A stretch of DNA of 64,000 nt, taken from Humibacillus xanthopallidus. Its GTDB lineage: Bacteria > Actinomycetota > Actinomycetes > Actinomycetales > Dermatophilaceae. Shown here piece by piece: positions 1 to 8,521 of this stretch. The stretch spans positions 124,001-188,000 of the forward strand of contig NZ_VFPM01000005.1 in NCBI RefSeq assembly GCF_006716675.1, written 5' to 3'. The position numbers and the translations under genes are program-made. Positions within the stretch are counted from its first letter, which is position 1. Each line of letters begins with the position of its first letter. The notes beneath the pieces were generated by a model that saw only the letters and a list, made by a program, of their open reading frames with translations, had not been told where the DNA came from and ran no database searches.

Positions 1-2115
1 GGCAGCGGCGGGCGCACCGGATGGAAGAAGTGGGTGCTCGGCACCCTCAAGTGGGGCGCGATCGCCGGCCTCGCCCTCTTCGTCATCGGGATCGTGGCCG
101 TCGTCGTCGCCTACACCAAGACGTCGATCCCGCAGCCGAACGAGCTCGCCGACAAGCAGGTCTCGATCGTCTACTACGCCGACGGCAAGACCGAGCTCGA
201 CCGCATCGCCGTCCAGGACGGCAACCGCGAGTCGGTGGCGCTCTCCAAGGTTCCGAAGTTCGTCCAGGACGCCCACATCGCCGCCGAGGATCGCACGTTC
301 TACCAGAACAACGGCATCTCGGTCGGCGGCATCCTGCGCGCCGTGAAGACGAGCGTCACCGGCGAGACCCAGGTCGGCGGCTCGACGATCACCCAGCAGT
401 ACGTCAAGAACTACTTCCTCACGCAGGACCGCACCCTGACGCGCAAGGCCCGCGAGATCCTCATCGCCGTCAAGATCGACGGACAGCTGAGCAAGTCCGA
501 GATCCTCGAGAAGTACCTCAACACGATCTACTACGGCCGCGGCGCCTACGGCATCCAGAGCGCTTCGAAGGCCTACTTCGGCAAGGACGTCAGCAAGCTG
601 ACCGTCGCCGAGGGCGCCGTGCTCGCGTCGGTCATCAACGCCCCGTCGCTCTACGACCCCGCCAACGGCGACAAGGCCCGGGCCAACCTCGAGAAGCGCT
701 ACGCCTACGTCCTCGACGGCATGGTCGAGGAGGGCTGGCTCTCGGCCGCCGACCGCGCGAAGTACACCGAGCTGCCCAAGATCCTCGACTACAAGGGCAA
801 CAGGTTCTCCGCCGGGCCCAACGGCTTCATCACCGCCCAGGTGAAGAAGGAGCTGCTCTCGACGGGCCTCACCGAGCAGGACATCGACAAGGGCGGCCTG
901 CGCATCGTCACGACGATCGACAAGAAGGCGCAGAACGCTGCGATCGCCGCGATGAAGAACAACCTCCCCAAGAAGGTGCAGGGCGGCCTCGTCGCCATCC
1001 GCCCGGGTGACGGCGCCGTCGTCGCGATGTACGGCGGAGCCGACTACTCCAAGAACCAGTTCAACTCGGCGACGACGGCGATCATGCAGGGCGCCTCGAA
1101 CTTCAAGCCCTTCGCCGTGCTCGCCGCGGTCCGCGAGGGCATCTCGACGAAGACGAAGTTCGACGGCGACCAGCCCCAGGAGATCGACGGCACGAAGATC
1201 ACGAACTTCGGTGGCCGCTCCTACGGCATGGTCGACATGCGCCGGATGATCGGGCGCTCCATCAACACGGCCTTCGTCAACCTCAACAAGGAGGTGACGC
1301 CGGCCAAGACGCGTCAGGCCGCCGTCGACGCCGGCATCCCCGCCAAGACGCCGGGCATGGACGACACCCTCACCAACGTCCTCGGCACCGCCTCGCCGCA
1401 CGTCATCGACATGGCCTCGGCCTACTCGACGATCGCGTCGCAGGGGGTGCGCAGCAAGCCCTACTTCGTCTCGAAGGTGACCTCGACCGAGGGCGACTTC
1501 ACCTACGAGGCCAAGCCGCAGACCCAGCGGGCCTTCGACAAGGACGTGACCGCCGACGTCACCGACGCGATGACCTACACGGTCAAGACCGGTGGCACGG
1601 CCACGAAGCTCCAGCAGCTCGGTCGCCCGATCGCCGGCAAGACCGGCACCTCCTCGGAGGCCAAGTCGATCTGGTTCTCCGGCTTCGTGCCCCAGCTCGC
1701 CGTCTCGATCGGCATGTACAAGCCGGACGACAAGGGCAACCCGCAGACGCTCACCGACAACGAGGACACCAACCTCACGGGTGGCACCATCCCCGCCGAC
1801 GTCTTCTACGACTTCATGAAGGTCGCGCTCGCCGACGTCGAGGTCCAGGACTTCCCGAAGCGTGCCGGTGTGGGTGACGACAAGATCCCGACGCCGACCG
1901 CCACGGTCACGCAGACCCCGACGCAGACGCAGACGCCGACCGCCACGGTCACCGTGCCGCCGTCCACGACGACCCAGGCGCCGCCTTCCACGACGACGCA
2001 GGCGCCGACGAAGACGAACGGTACGGGCAAGCCGACCCCCACCGACACGTCCACTGCGACGGCGACCGTCGCCCTCCCGCTGCCCACGACGACGAAGCCC
2101 GGCAAGGGACCGTGA
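1..2115 (+). CDS. Class A penicillin-binding protein (bifunctional transglycosylase/transpeptidase), 5' end outside window
   Basis: Polymerises and cross-links peptidoglycan at the outer face of the membrane. The frame is open to the first base of the window, so the true start lies upstream; a Lys/Gly/Trp-rich cytoplasmic tail precedes one membrane anchor (about residues 18-38 of the visible part). The GT51 domain follows, with EDRTFY (catalytic Glu) and GGSTITQQ. The transpeptidase domain has the nucleophile motif SNFK (SxxK), SIN (SxN) and KTGT (KTG box). The last 80 residues form a Thr/Pro-rich low-complexity tail, common in actinobacterial PBPs and probably spanning the wall. The stop overlaps the GTG of the next gene by 4 bp, suggesting co-translation. 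Family assignment is firm; which PBP paralogue it is cannot be told. Confidence 0.95.
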   Translation, partial: GSGGRTGWKKWVLGTLKWGAIAGLALFVIGIVAVVVAYTKTSIPQPNELADKQVSIVYYADGKTELDRIAVQDGNRESVALSKVPKFVQDAHIAAEDRTFYQNNGISVGGILRAVKTSVTGETQVGGSTITQQYVKNYFLTQDRTLTRKAREILIAVKIDGQLSKSEILEKYLNTIYYGRGAYGIQSASKAYFGKDVSKLTVAEGAVLASVINAPSLYDPANGDKARANLEKRYAYVLDGMVEEGWLSAADRAKYTELPKILDYKGNRFSAGPNGFITAQVKKELLSTGLTEQDIDKGGLRIVTTIDKKAQNAAIAAMKNNLPKKVQGGLVAIRPGDGAVVAMYGGADYSKNQFNSATTAIMQGASNFKPFAVLAAVREGISTKTKFDGDQPQEIDGTKITNFGGRSYGMVDMRRMIGRSINTAFVNLNKEVTPAKTRQAAVDAGIPAKTPGMDDTLTNVLGTASPHVIDMASAYSTIASQGVRSKPYFVSKVTSTEGDFTYEAKPQTQRAFDKDVTADVTDAMTYTVKTGGTATKLQQLGRPIAGKTGTSSEAKSIWFSGFVPQLAVSIGMYKPDDKGNPQTLTDNEDTNLTGGTIPADVFYDFMKVALADVEVQDFPKRAGVGDDKIPTPTATVTQTPTQTQTPTATVTVPPSTTTQAPPSTTTQAPTKTNGTGKPTPTDTSTATATVALPLPTTTKPGKGP

Positions 2116-3506
2116 CGCCGGCGGCTGACCCGGTCGCGCGGGCGGCCTCCGAGGTCATCGGAGGCCCCCGCGGCCGGTATGCCGTGTCGCGCGAGCTCCC
2201 CTGGGTGCTCACCGCCGCTCTGCTGTCGGCCCTCACTGCCGTCACCGCCGGCTTCGGCATCCTCCTGCGCATCCCGTGCCTGCGCACCGGCTTCTCCGGC
2301 GTCGACCAGTTCTGGAACGCCTGCTACGCCGACCTGCCCACCGCCTACCGTGACGCGAACGTTAAGGCCGGCCTCGCGGCATACCTGCAGGGTGGGCCGG
2401 ACGCCCCGGCGACGGGGCAGCCCCCGCTCACGGGACTCGCGCTCACCGCCGTCGCGAGCCTCGTGCCCGACGGCTCCCTCAACTCGCGTGCGGCGTGGTT
2501 CTTCGCGCTGTGGTCGGTGCTGCTGACGCTCCTGCTGCTCGTCATCGTGTGGCTCGTCGCCTCGAGCGCCCGCCCGCCGGTGCTCGCGGCGCACGTCGCC
2601 CTCTCGCCCGTCGTGGCGCTGACGGCCTTCATCTCGGCCGACCTGCTCGGCGTGGCGCTCGCGACCGCCGGCCTCTGGGCGTGGTCGAGGCGCAGACCCA
2701 CGCTCGCCGGCGTGCTGCTGGGGCTCGCGATCTCCGCGCGCTCCTACCCCGTCCTGCTCCTGCTCGCGATCGGCCTGCTGTGCCTGCGCACCGGCCGGCT
2801 GCGTGAGTTCGCCCGCACCGCCGCGTATGCCGTCCTCACCCTCGGCGTCGTCCTGGCGGCGATCTGGCTGCTCAACCCCGAAGCCGCGGCCAGCGCCTAC
2901 ACCGGGTGGGCCTCGGCCGGCGCGGGCTACGGCTCGCCGTGGCTGCTGCCACAGCTCGCCGGGCACGCCCTACCCAACGGGGTCGTCACGGCGCTCGCCG
3001 TGGTCGGCTGGCTCGTCGCCCTCCTCGCCGGGGCGGTGCTCGCGCTGTCGTCGGCGCGGCGCCCGACGGTCGCGGAGGTCTCGCTCGTCATGGTCGCCAT
3101 CGTGCTCGTCACCGGCAAGTCCTTCACCGTGCAGAGCTCGCTCTGGCTCGTGCCGCTCATCGCGTGGTGCGCGGTGCAGTGGCGCGACCACCTCATCTGG
3201 GCCGGGGCCGAGGCGCTCAACTTCGTCGCGGTGTGGCTGACGATCGCGGCCACGACGGTGCCCGACCGCGGTCTGCCACCCGCCTGGTACTCCTTCTTCT
3301 CCATGCTCCGCGTCGTCGCCGTGCTGTGGCTCGCCGCCGTCGTCTGGCTGCGGGCGCGGGAGCGCTGGAGCCCGCCGGCACCCGAGCGGACGGACGAGGG
3401 CGACGAGGCTGACGACGCTGCGGCCACCCCGAGCGTGCGTGAGGCCGACGACCTCGCGGGGCCGCTCGCCGGCGCCGAGGACCGCGTCCTCGTCCGCTTC
3501 AGCTGA
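2112..3506 (+). CDS. Polytopic membrane glycosyltransferase-like protein (GT87/DUF2029 type)
   Basis: A 464-residue integral membrane protein with about ten hydrophobic segments and a charged cytoplasmic C-terminal tail. Its layout (first membrane segment, then an extracytoplasmic loop with Asp in GVDQFWNACYADLPTAY, then alternating short loops) resembles GT87 mannosyltransferase-like proteins that use polyprenyl-phosphate sugars. Start is a GTG overlapping the PBP stop (GTGA). Position between a PBP gene and rpsF is a conserved actinobacterial arrangement, and the coupling suggests a role in cell-envelope glycan assembly. The donor and acceptor cannot be read from the sequence; the GT87 label is from overall architecture only. 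Confidence 0.7.
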   Translation: MTPAADPVARAASEVIGGPRGRYAVSRELPWVLTAALLSALTAVTAGFGILLRIPCLRTGFSGVDQFWNACYADLPTAYRDANVKAGLAAYLQGGPDAPATGQPPLTGLALTAVASLVPDGSLNSRAAWFFALWSVLLTLLLLVIVWLVASSARPPVLAAHVALSPVVALTAFISADLLGVALATAGLWAWSRRRPTLAGVLLGLAISARSYPVLLLLAIGLLCLRTGRLREFARTAAYAVLTLGVVLAAIWLLNPEAAASAYTGWASAGAGYGSPWLLPQLAGHALPNGVVTALAVVGWLVALLAGAVLALSSARRPTVAEVSLVMVAIVLVTGKSFTVQSSLWLVPLIAWCAVQWRDHLIWAGAEALNFVAVWLTIAATTVPDRGLPPAWYSFFSMLRVVAVLWLAAVVWLRARERWSPPAPERTDEGDEADDAAATPSVREADDLAGPLAGAEDRVLVRFS

Positions 3507-3670
3507 GGTGGCGGGCGTCGCCCGCCCGGCGACGGGCGCCATGGCACGGATTTCGGGGTATGCCGGGTGGCCCGGTAGTCTTGCCGGGTTCACCGTGTGC
3601 CTGGCTGTGGATCATGCCGACCCCGTGTCGGTCCGGTCTGTGATGCTGGGGCTCGGTGGGACGAATGCAA

Positions 3671-3717
3671 CCCTCCTGTCACGGGAGAGACCCGTGACCG
3701 CCAAGACCGAAGGAGGT
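3671..3717 (+). promoter_or_regulatory. rpsF leader with hairpin and Shine-Dalgarno-sequestering segment
   Basis: A perfect 7-bp hairpin (TCACGGG 3679-3685 / CCCGTGA 3691-3697, loop AGAGA) lies directly upstream of rpsF. A CCTCCT at 3672-3677 is complementary to the rpsF Shine-Dalgarno AGGAGG at 3711-3716, so a longer stem enclosing the hairpin could hide the ribosome-binding site. S6:S18 autoregulatory leaders are known upstream of rpsF in many bacteria; whether this one is of that class is inference. Confidence 0.45.
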
Positions 3718-3728
3718 GGGTTAGAAGC

Positions 3729-4016
3729 ATGCGTCAGTACGAACTCATGGTCATCCTCGACCCGGAGACCGAAGAGCGCACCGTCGGCACGACGATGGAT
3801 CGTTTCCTCACCGTCATCACGAAGGACGGCGGCACCGTCGACAACGTCGACATCTGGGGCCGTCGCCGCCTCGCCTACGACATCAAGAAGAAGTCCGAGG
3901 GCATCTACACCGTCGTCAACTTCACCGCTGAGCCGGCCACGGCCCAGGAGCTCGACCGACAGCTGAACCTCAGCGAGTCGATCATGCGGACCAAGCTGCT
4001 CCGTCCCGGCGCCTGA
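3729..4016 (+). CDS. rpsF: 30S ribosomal protein S6
   Basis: A 95-residue S6 protein that binds the central domain of 16S rRNA with S18. It begins MRQYELMVILDPETEERTV and contains the family's WGRRRLAYDIKKKSEGIY segment. Length is typical. The ATG follows an AAGGAGG Shine-Dalgarno. It opens the rpsF-ssb-rpsR-rplI operon, with a structured leader upstream. Confidence 0.98.
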   Translation: MRQYELMVILDPETEERTVGTTMDRFLTVITKDGGTVDNVDIWGRRRLAYDIKKKSEGIYTVVNFTAEPATAQELDRQLNLSESIMRTKLLRPGA

Positions 4017-4121
4017 GCTGAGCCTCTCCGCCCGGCGTCCTGACGGGCGCCAGGTCACCCCCACGATCCGCTGAGGATCCGCCCAACGATCCGCTCCGAT
4101 CACCCAACGAAGGACTGGTCC

Positions 4122-4739
4122 ATGGCAGGCGACACCGTCATCACGATCATCGGCAACCTGACCGCCGACCCCGAGCTGCGTTTCACGCCGTCGGGTGCTG
4201 CGGTCGCGAACTTCACCGTGGCCTCCACGCCGCGGCAGTTCGACCGTCAGAGCAACGAGTGGAAGGACGGCGAGACGCTGTTCATGCGCTGCTCGGTGTG
4301 GCGTGACGCGGCAGAGAACGTCGCCGAGTCGCTCCAGCGGGGCACGCGTGTCATCGTCTCCGGTCGCCTCAAGTCCCGGTCCTACGAGACCAAGGAGGGT
4401 GAGAAGCGCACCGTCGTGGAGATGGACGTCGACGAGATCGGCCCGTCCCTGCGCAGCGCGACCGCCAAGGTCAACAAGACCCAGCGCGGTGGCGGTGGTG
4501 GTGGCTTCGGCGGCCAGGGTGGCCAGGGCAACGCGGGCGGCTGGGGTGCCCCGGCCGGTGGCGGCCAGGGTGGTCAGGCCGAGGACCCCTGGGCAACCGG
4601 CGGCTCCGCGCCTGCCGGCCAGGGCGCCGGCGGTCAGGGCGGCGGCTGGGGACAGCCCGCCGCTGCACCCAACGCTCCGCAGGGTGGCCAGGGTGGTGGC
4701 TGGGGCGCGGCTCCTAGCTACGACGAGCCTCCCTTCTGA
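4122..4739 (+). CDS. ssb: Single-stranded DNA-binding protein
   Basis: A 205-residue SSB acting as a homotetramer at replication forks and repair sites. Residues 1-115 form the OB fold (TVITIIGNLTADPELRFTPSG, later FMRCSVWRDAAENVAESLQRG). The linker, roughly 120-195, is extremely Gly/Gln-rich, as usual in Actinobacteria. The C-terminal tip ends DEPPF, the acidic-aromatic tail that binds partner proteins. It sits between rpsF and rpsR, the standard bacterial arrangement, and is preceded by GAAGGA. Confidence 0.98.
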   Translation: MAGDTVITIIGNLTADPELRFTPSGAAVANFTVASTPRQFDRQSNEWKDGETLFMRCSVWRDAAENVAESLQRGTRVIVSGRLKSRSYETKEGEKRTVVEMDVDEIGPSLRSATAKVNKTQRGGGGGGFGGQGGQGNAGGWGAPAGGGQGGQAEDPWATGGSAPAGQGAGGQGGGWGQPAAAPNAPQGGQGGGWGAAPSYDEPPF

Positions 4740-4856
4740 CCGACCCGCGAGGGTCGGCCTCCGCTGCCCGGTCCGCCGGACGGCATACGACAAGACATCA
4801 ATGACCCATCCCGGGGCGTCTGACCCCGGGCTCTCATCACGAAGGAGAGCACCACG

Positions 4857-5093
4857 ATGGCAAAGCCCGTTGTGCGCAAGCCCAAGAAGAAGGCCAACCC
4901 GCTGAAGGCGGCGAAGGTCGAGAACATCGACTACAAGGACACCGCGCTCCTGCGCAAGTTCATCTCCGACCGCGGCAAGATCCGCGCTCGTCGGGTGACC
5001 GGTGTGTCCGTCCAGGAGCAGCGTCTCATCGCCACGGCCGTCAAGAACGCCCGTGAGATGGCCCTGCTGCCCTACTCGAGCTCGGCTCGCTGA
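4857..5093 (+). CDS. rpsR: 30S ribosomal protein S18
   Basis: A 78-residue S18 protein, the S6 partner on the ribosomal platform. Contains the family core VENIDYKDTALLRKFISDRG followed by KIRARRVTGVS. It has no CxxC metal motif, so it is a C-minus paralogue, which can indicate a zinc-independent version. A GAAGGAGA Shine-Dalgarno precedes the ATG, and a small GC hairpin (CCCGGGG 4810-4816 / CCCCGGG 4824-4830) lies in the gap after ssb. Confidence 0.97.
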   Translation: MAKPVVRKPKKKANPLKAAKVENIDYKDTALLRKFISDRGKIRARRVTGVSVQEQRLIATAVKNAREMALLPYSSSAR

Positions 5094-5119
5094 GCCGTTT
5101 TCGAGAGAGGAAACGAACC

Positions 5120-5566
5120 ATGAAGCTCATTCTCACGCACGAGGTCTCCGGCCTCGGTGCTGCTGGTGACATCGTCGAGGTCAAGGACGGCTACGGCCGC
5201 AACTTCCTCATGCCGCGCGGTCTCGCGACCCCGTGGACCAAGGGCGGCCAGAAGCAGGTCGACGCCCTGACCAAGGGCCGTGAGGTCCGCGAGATCAAGG
5301 ACCTCGACACCGCCAAGGGTGTCAAGGGCCAGCTCGAGGCCACGTCGGTCAAGGTCCCGGCCAAGGCCGGCCAGTCCGGTCGCCTCTTCGGCGCCGTGAG
5401 CAACGGCGACATCGCCGCTGCCGTCAAGGCCGCCGGTGGCCCGGAGCTCGACAAGCGCAAGATCGAGGTGAAGCAGGCCATCAAGACGCTCGGCTCCTAC
5501 GAGGCGACCGTCCGCCTGCACCCCGAGGTCTCGGCCGTCCTCACGTTCGAGGTCGTCTCCGCCTGA
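5120..5566 (+). CDS. rplI: 50S ribosomal protein L9
   Basis: A 148-residue L9 with the two-domain dumbbell plan. The N-terminal RNA-binding domain begins MKLILTHEVSGLGAAGDIVEV and contains GYGRNFLMPRGLA; a long helix and a C-terminal domain ending VLTFEVVSA follow. Last gene of the operon, 26 bp after rpsR, preceded by GAGAGGAAA and followed by a strong hairpin at 5632-5667. Confidence 0.98.
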   Translation: MKLILTHEVSGLGAAGDIVEVKDGYGRNFLMPRGLATPWTKGGQKQVDALTKGREVREIKDLDTAKGVKGQLEATSVKVPAKAGQSGRLFGAVSNGDIAAAVKAAGGPELDKRKIEVKQAIKTLGSYEATVRLHPEVSAVLTFEVVSA

Positions 5567-5631
5567 GTTCTGCCTGAGTTCTGCCGGAGGTCTGCCTGGG
5601 CACCGCTCCGGGCATGCCTGAGCACAGCGAC

Positions 5632-5667
5632 ACGGGCCGGGATCCGCACCAGCGGATCCCGGCCCGT
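5632..5667. terminator. Bidirectional hairpin terminator after rplI
   Basis: A perfect 16-bp stem (ACGGGCCGGGATCCGC / GCGGATCCCGGCCCGT) with the tetraloop ACCA lies between the converging rplI (+) and S53 peptidase (-) genes. There is no clear T-tract, as is common in high-GC actinobacteria. The position makes it likely to serve both strands. Confidence 0.8.
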
Positions 5668-5679
5668 CGTCGTGCCCCC

Positions 5680-7302
5680 TCAGGTGAGCCGCGCCATGAG
5701 GTTGCCCACGTGCGGCGACCCGAGACCGGTGACCCGGTCGTAGCCGGCCGACGACTGGTAGGCGCCGTTGCTGCCCGACGTGATGTCGCGGAAGCAGGTG
5801 GTCCCGGCGAGCGGGTAGAGCAGCGGAGCGAGGTAGCCGTGCGCCGGCTTGCCGGCGCTCACCCGCGCCTCGTTGAGCAGGGCGCAGATGCCGGCCCACA
5901 CCGGGGCGCTCCAGCTCGTCCCGCCGATCTGGGCGTCGCGGCCGTGCAGGATGACGAGGGCGCCGGTGTTCGGGTCCGCTGCCGCGCTGACGTCGGGGAC
6001 GAGCCGCTTATCGCCCGCGGGCACGCCCGGCCCGGTCTGCCACGCCGGTCGCGCGAAGAGCACGCTCACCCCGCCCCCGCTGCCGGTCCAGGCCGTCTCG
6101 CTCGTCACGGCGTCCCCGGGGCTGAGGTCGAGCGTCGTGCCGCCGACGCCGATGACGACGGGGTCGGACGCCTCGTACTCGACCTGGAGGGGGCCACTCG
6201 ACCCGTGCCCGGAGCCGTCGGGGTTCGACCCGGCGTCGCCGCTCGAGACGAAGACGTTGACCCCGGCCGCGGCCAGCTTGAGGAACTTCTGGTGCTGGGC
6301 CGCGACCTCGCCGCCGGGCCCCCCGAGGAAGGTCTCGCCGAGCCCGAGGCTGATCGAGAGCTGGCGCATCCCGGGATGGCGCGGCAGGTCGGAGATGATC
6401 CGGTCGAGCGCCTGGTCGAGGTCGACGAAGCGTAGCGACCCCGCGGCATACACCCGGATCTTCGCCCCGGGCGCGATGCCGCTCGACCACTCGACGTCGA
6501 GCGTCTCCTCTCCCTCGGCGGGCGGCAGGGTGGTGCCGCCGACGTTGATCTTCGTCACCCGCTTCGTGCTGGCGGAAGCGCCGGTGAAGCCGTTGCGCGC
6601 CCAGAACGCCTTGAGGTCCTTCGCCGCCGGCACGGTGTCGATGAGGATCGCGATGACCTGGCCGCTCCCCGTGACCGACAGCCCCTGCGCGCCGTATGCC
6701 GCCCGCAGGTCGTCGACGAGATAGGGCGGCGTCCCGGTCGCTGCGGCTGCCGGTGCCAGAGCCCGTGACCCGGTGACGTCCGTGGGCCCGACGTACCTGC
6801 GGAAGTGCTTGTTGAGCTGGCGGTAGGGCTGCAGGCCGAGGATCGCCCGGACCCCCTCACCGACATCGGCCGGAAGGCTGGGTGCGGTGCGGGCCGCCGA
6901 GTAGGTCACCCCGTCCTTGGTCACCTTGGCCATGTCGACCTGCAGCTGCTCGGCGATGTTGGAGACCGTCGAGGAGGCATAGACGGAGCTGCCGTCCGCG
7001 GAGGACTTGGCCACCGAGAAGCCATGCGACTCAAGCCATTCCGTGAGCTTCGTGCGCGCGGCGTCCGGTGCGGTCGCCGCCGCGATCTCCTCCGGAGTGG
7101 CCACCTCGCCGGCGGCCACCCTGGCCTCGAGCCTCGCCGTCGCCTCGGGGTCGAGCGAGAGCGTGAACAGCACGTCGAGCGTGTCGTCGAGCTCGCGCTG
7201 GGTAGCCGACTGGACGACCGCCCCGTTGGGCGCGGGCCCGTCCGACTCGGGTAGGGGAACGACACTGTCGTTGAAGATCTTGCGGGCAGCCAATGCCCTC
7301 AC
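5680..7302 (-). CDS. S53 (sedolisin/kumamolisin-type) serine-carboxyl peptidase
   Basis: A 540-residue endopeptidase family that is usually acid-active and secreted. The N-terminal third is a pro-domain (YLEARVAAGE-like pro-kumamolisin region through FRRYVGPTD). The catalytic domain carries the Glu/Asp pair in GEETLDVEW (near residues 263-267), the oxyanion Asp in SSGDAGS (near 355) and the nucleophile Ser in GGTSWSAP (near 464). The C-terminal FRDITSGSNGAY fits the family calcium site. GTG start with an AAGGCGG-like site just upstream; no longer in-frame start is available. Oddly, no signal peptide is visible at the N-terminus, so export route is unclear. Stands alone, convergent with rplI. 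Confidence 0.9.
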   Translation of the reverse strand: MRALAARKIFNDSVVPLPESDGPAPNGAVVQSATQRELDDTLDVLFTLSLDPEATARLEARVAAGEVATPEEIAAATAPDAARTKLTEWLESHGFSVAKSSADGSSVYASSTVSNIAEQLQVDMAKVTKDGVTYSAARTAPSLPADVGEGVRAILGLQPYRQLNKHFRRYVGPTDVTGSRALAPAAAATGTPPYLVDDLRAAYGAQGLSVTGSGQVIAILIDTVPAAKDLKAFWARNGFTGASASTKRVTKINVGGTTLPPAEGEETLDVEWSSGIAPGAKIRVYAAGSLRFVDLDQALDRIISDLPRHPGMRQLSISLGLGETFLGGPGGEVAAQHQKFLKLAAAGVNVFVSSGDAGSNPDGSGHGSSGPLQVEYEASDPVVIGVGGTTLDLSPGDAVTSETAWTGSGGGVSVLFARPAWQTGPGVPAGDKRLVPDVSAAADPNTGALVILHGRDAQIGGTSWSAPVWAGICALLNEARVSAGKPAHGYLAPLLYPLAGTTCFRDITSGSNGAYQSSAGYDRVTGLGSPHVGNLMARLT

Positions 7303-7328
7303 CGCCTTGGATTCTGGCCATGGCGGGC

Positions 7329-7355
7329 CCCGGCGGCCGAAGAGATGCCGCCGGG
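7329..7355 (-). terminator. Hairpin downstream of the LacI-type regulator gene
   Basis: CCCGGCGGC / GCCGCCGGG form a 9-bp stem with a 9-nt loop between the stop of the LacI gene (7496) and the start of the S53 gene (7302), both on the minus strand. Likely terminates the beta-glucoside operon before the peptidase gene; no T-tract is seen. Confidence 0.4.
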
Positions 7356-7495
7356 CCTCGATCTATGGAATGCGACCTGTTGGTTGGACCTGCTTCGATC
7401 CGGCGACCTCTTCACTGTCGCACCGATCGGGAGTGCCGGCCCGCGAAACGGTCCGAATCGTGAGGCCTCGACAGGGGTGGCGAGCTCGGGCCGGG

Positions 7496-8521
7496 TCAGC
7501 TGGAGTCGCGGACGACGAGGCTCGTCTCCATCATCGTCACGTGCTCGACCTGCTCACCCGCGAGCAGCCGCAGCAGCGTGTCGGCCATGACGACGCCCAT
7601 CTCCAGCGACGGCTGGGCGACGGTCGTCAGGCCGATCCGACCGCGCGTGGCGTAGGGGCTGTTGTCGAAGCCGACGATGGCGACGTCGGTGGGCACCCGC
7701 AGCCCGCGCTCCTCGAGGGCGAGCAGCACGCCGCTCGCCATGAGGTCGCTCGCGACGAAGATCGCATCGAGGTCGGGGTGCTCGTCGACGAGGACCAGCG
7801 CCGCGCGGATGCCGCCGGCCTCGGTGAAGTCGCCATGAGCGATGCGGTGGTCGCTCAGCCCGGCGCCCGCCAAGGCGTCGCGCCAGCCCATCTCGCGGTC
7901 GACGGCGGCCGGCATGTCGGCCGGCCCGGTGATCGTCGCGATCCGCGTGCGCCCTCGGGCGATGAGGTGCTCGACGCCGCGCCGGGCACCGAGCCGGTTG
8001 TCGACGTCGATGTAGTAGTCGCCGGGGTTGGCGATCTGGCCGAGCGGCCGACCACCGAAGACGACGGGCAGCGACCGGCCGAGCGAGGCGAGGAAGTGGT
8101 CGCCGGAGTGGTGCGAGACGACGATCGCACCGTCGACGTTGCCCCCGAGCAGGTAGCGCCGGGTCTTCTCCGACGGGGAGCTCGGGTGCGTGAGCTGGAG
8201 GTTGAGCACGTAGTCGCTGTCGTCGAGCCGCTCGCTGATGCCCTGCACGACGTCGGCGAAGTAGGGGTCACCGAAGAAGCGGTGCGCGTTCTCCGGCACG
8301 ACGAGCGCGATCGACATCGTGGCCCGGGCCGCGAGCGACCGCGCGGCGCGGTTGGGCACGTAGTTGAGCTCGGCGATCGCCTTCTCGACGACGACGAGCA
8401 CGTCGGGGCTCACTCGGGGCGAGCCGTTGATGACGCGTGACACCGTGGCGCGCGACACGCCGGCCACCCGGGCGACCTCCTCGAGAGTCGGTCGGACGGG
8501 GGCCGGCGTCCCGTCGCTCAT
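7496..8521 (-). CDS. LacI family transcriptional repressor (CebR-like)
   Basis: A 341-residue repressor. Residues about 10-60 are the LacI helix-turn-helix (TLEEVARVAGVSRATVSRVING) plus hinge helix (LNYVPNRAARSLA); the rest is a periplasmic-binding-protein-like sugar-sensing core ending in the usual TTVAQPSLEMG segment. The ATG overlaps the GH1 stop (ATGA), so it is the last gene of the SBP-permease-permease-GH1-LacI operon. Likely represses that operon through the AGAGCGCTCT palindromes at 13413-13459; a cellobiose-type inducer is inferred from the GH1 neighbour. Confidence 0.88.
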   Translation of the reverse strand: MSDGTPAPVRPTLEEVARVAGVSRATVSRVINGSPRVSPDVLVVVEKAIAELNYVPNRAARSLAARATMSIALVVPENAHRFFGDPYFADVVQGISERLDDSDYVLNLQLTHPSSPSEKTRRYLLGGNVDGAIVVSHHSGDHFLASLGRSLPVVFGGRPLGQIANPGDYYIDVDNRLGARRGVEHLIARGRTRIATITGPADMPAAVDREMGWRDALAGAGLSDHRIAHGDFTEAGGIRAALVLVDEHPDLDAIFVASDLMASGVLLALEERGLRVPTDVAIVGFDNSPYATRGRIGLTTVAQPSLEMGVVMADTLLRLLAGEQVEHVTMMETSLVVRDSS

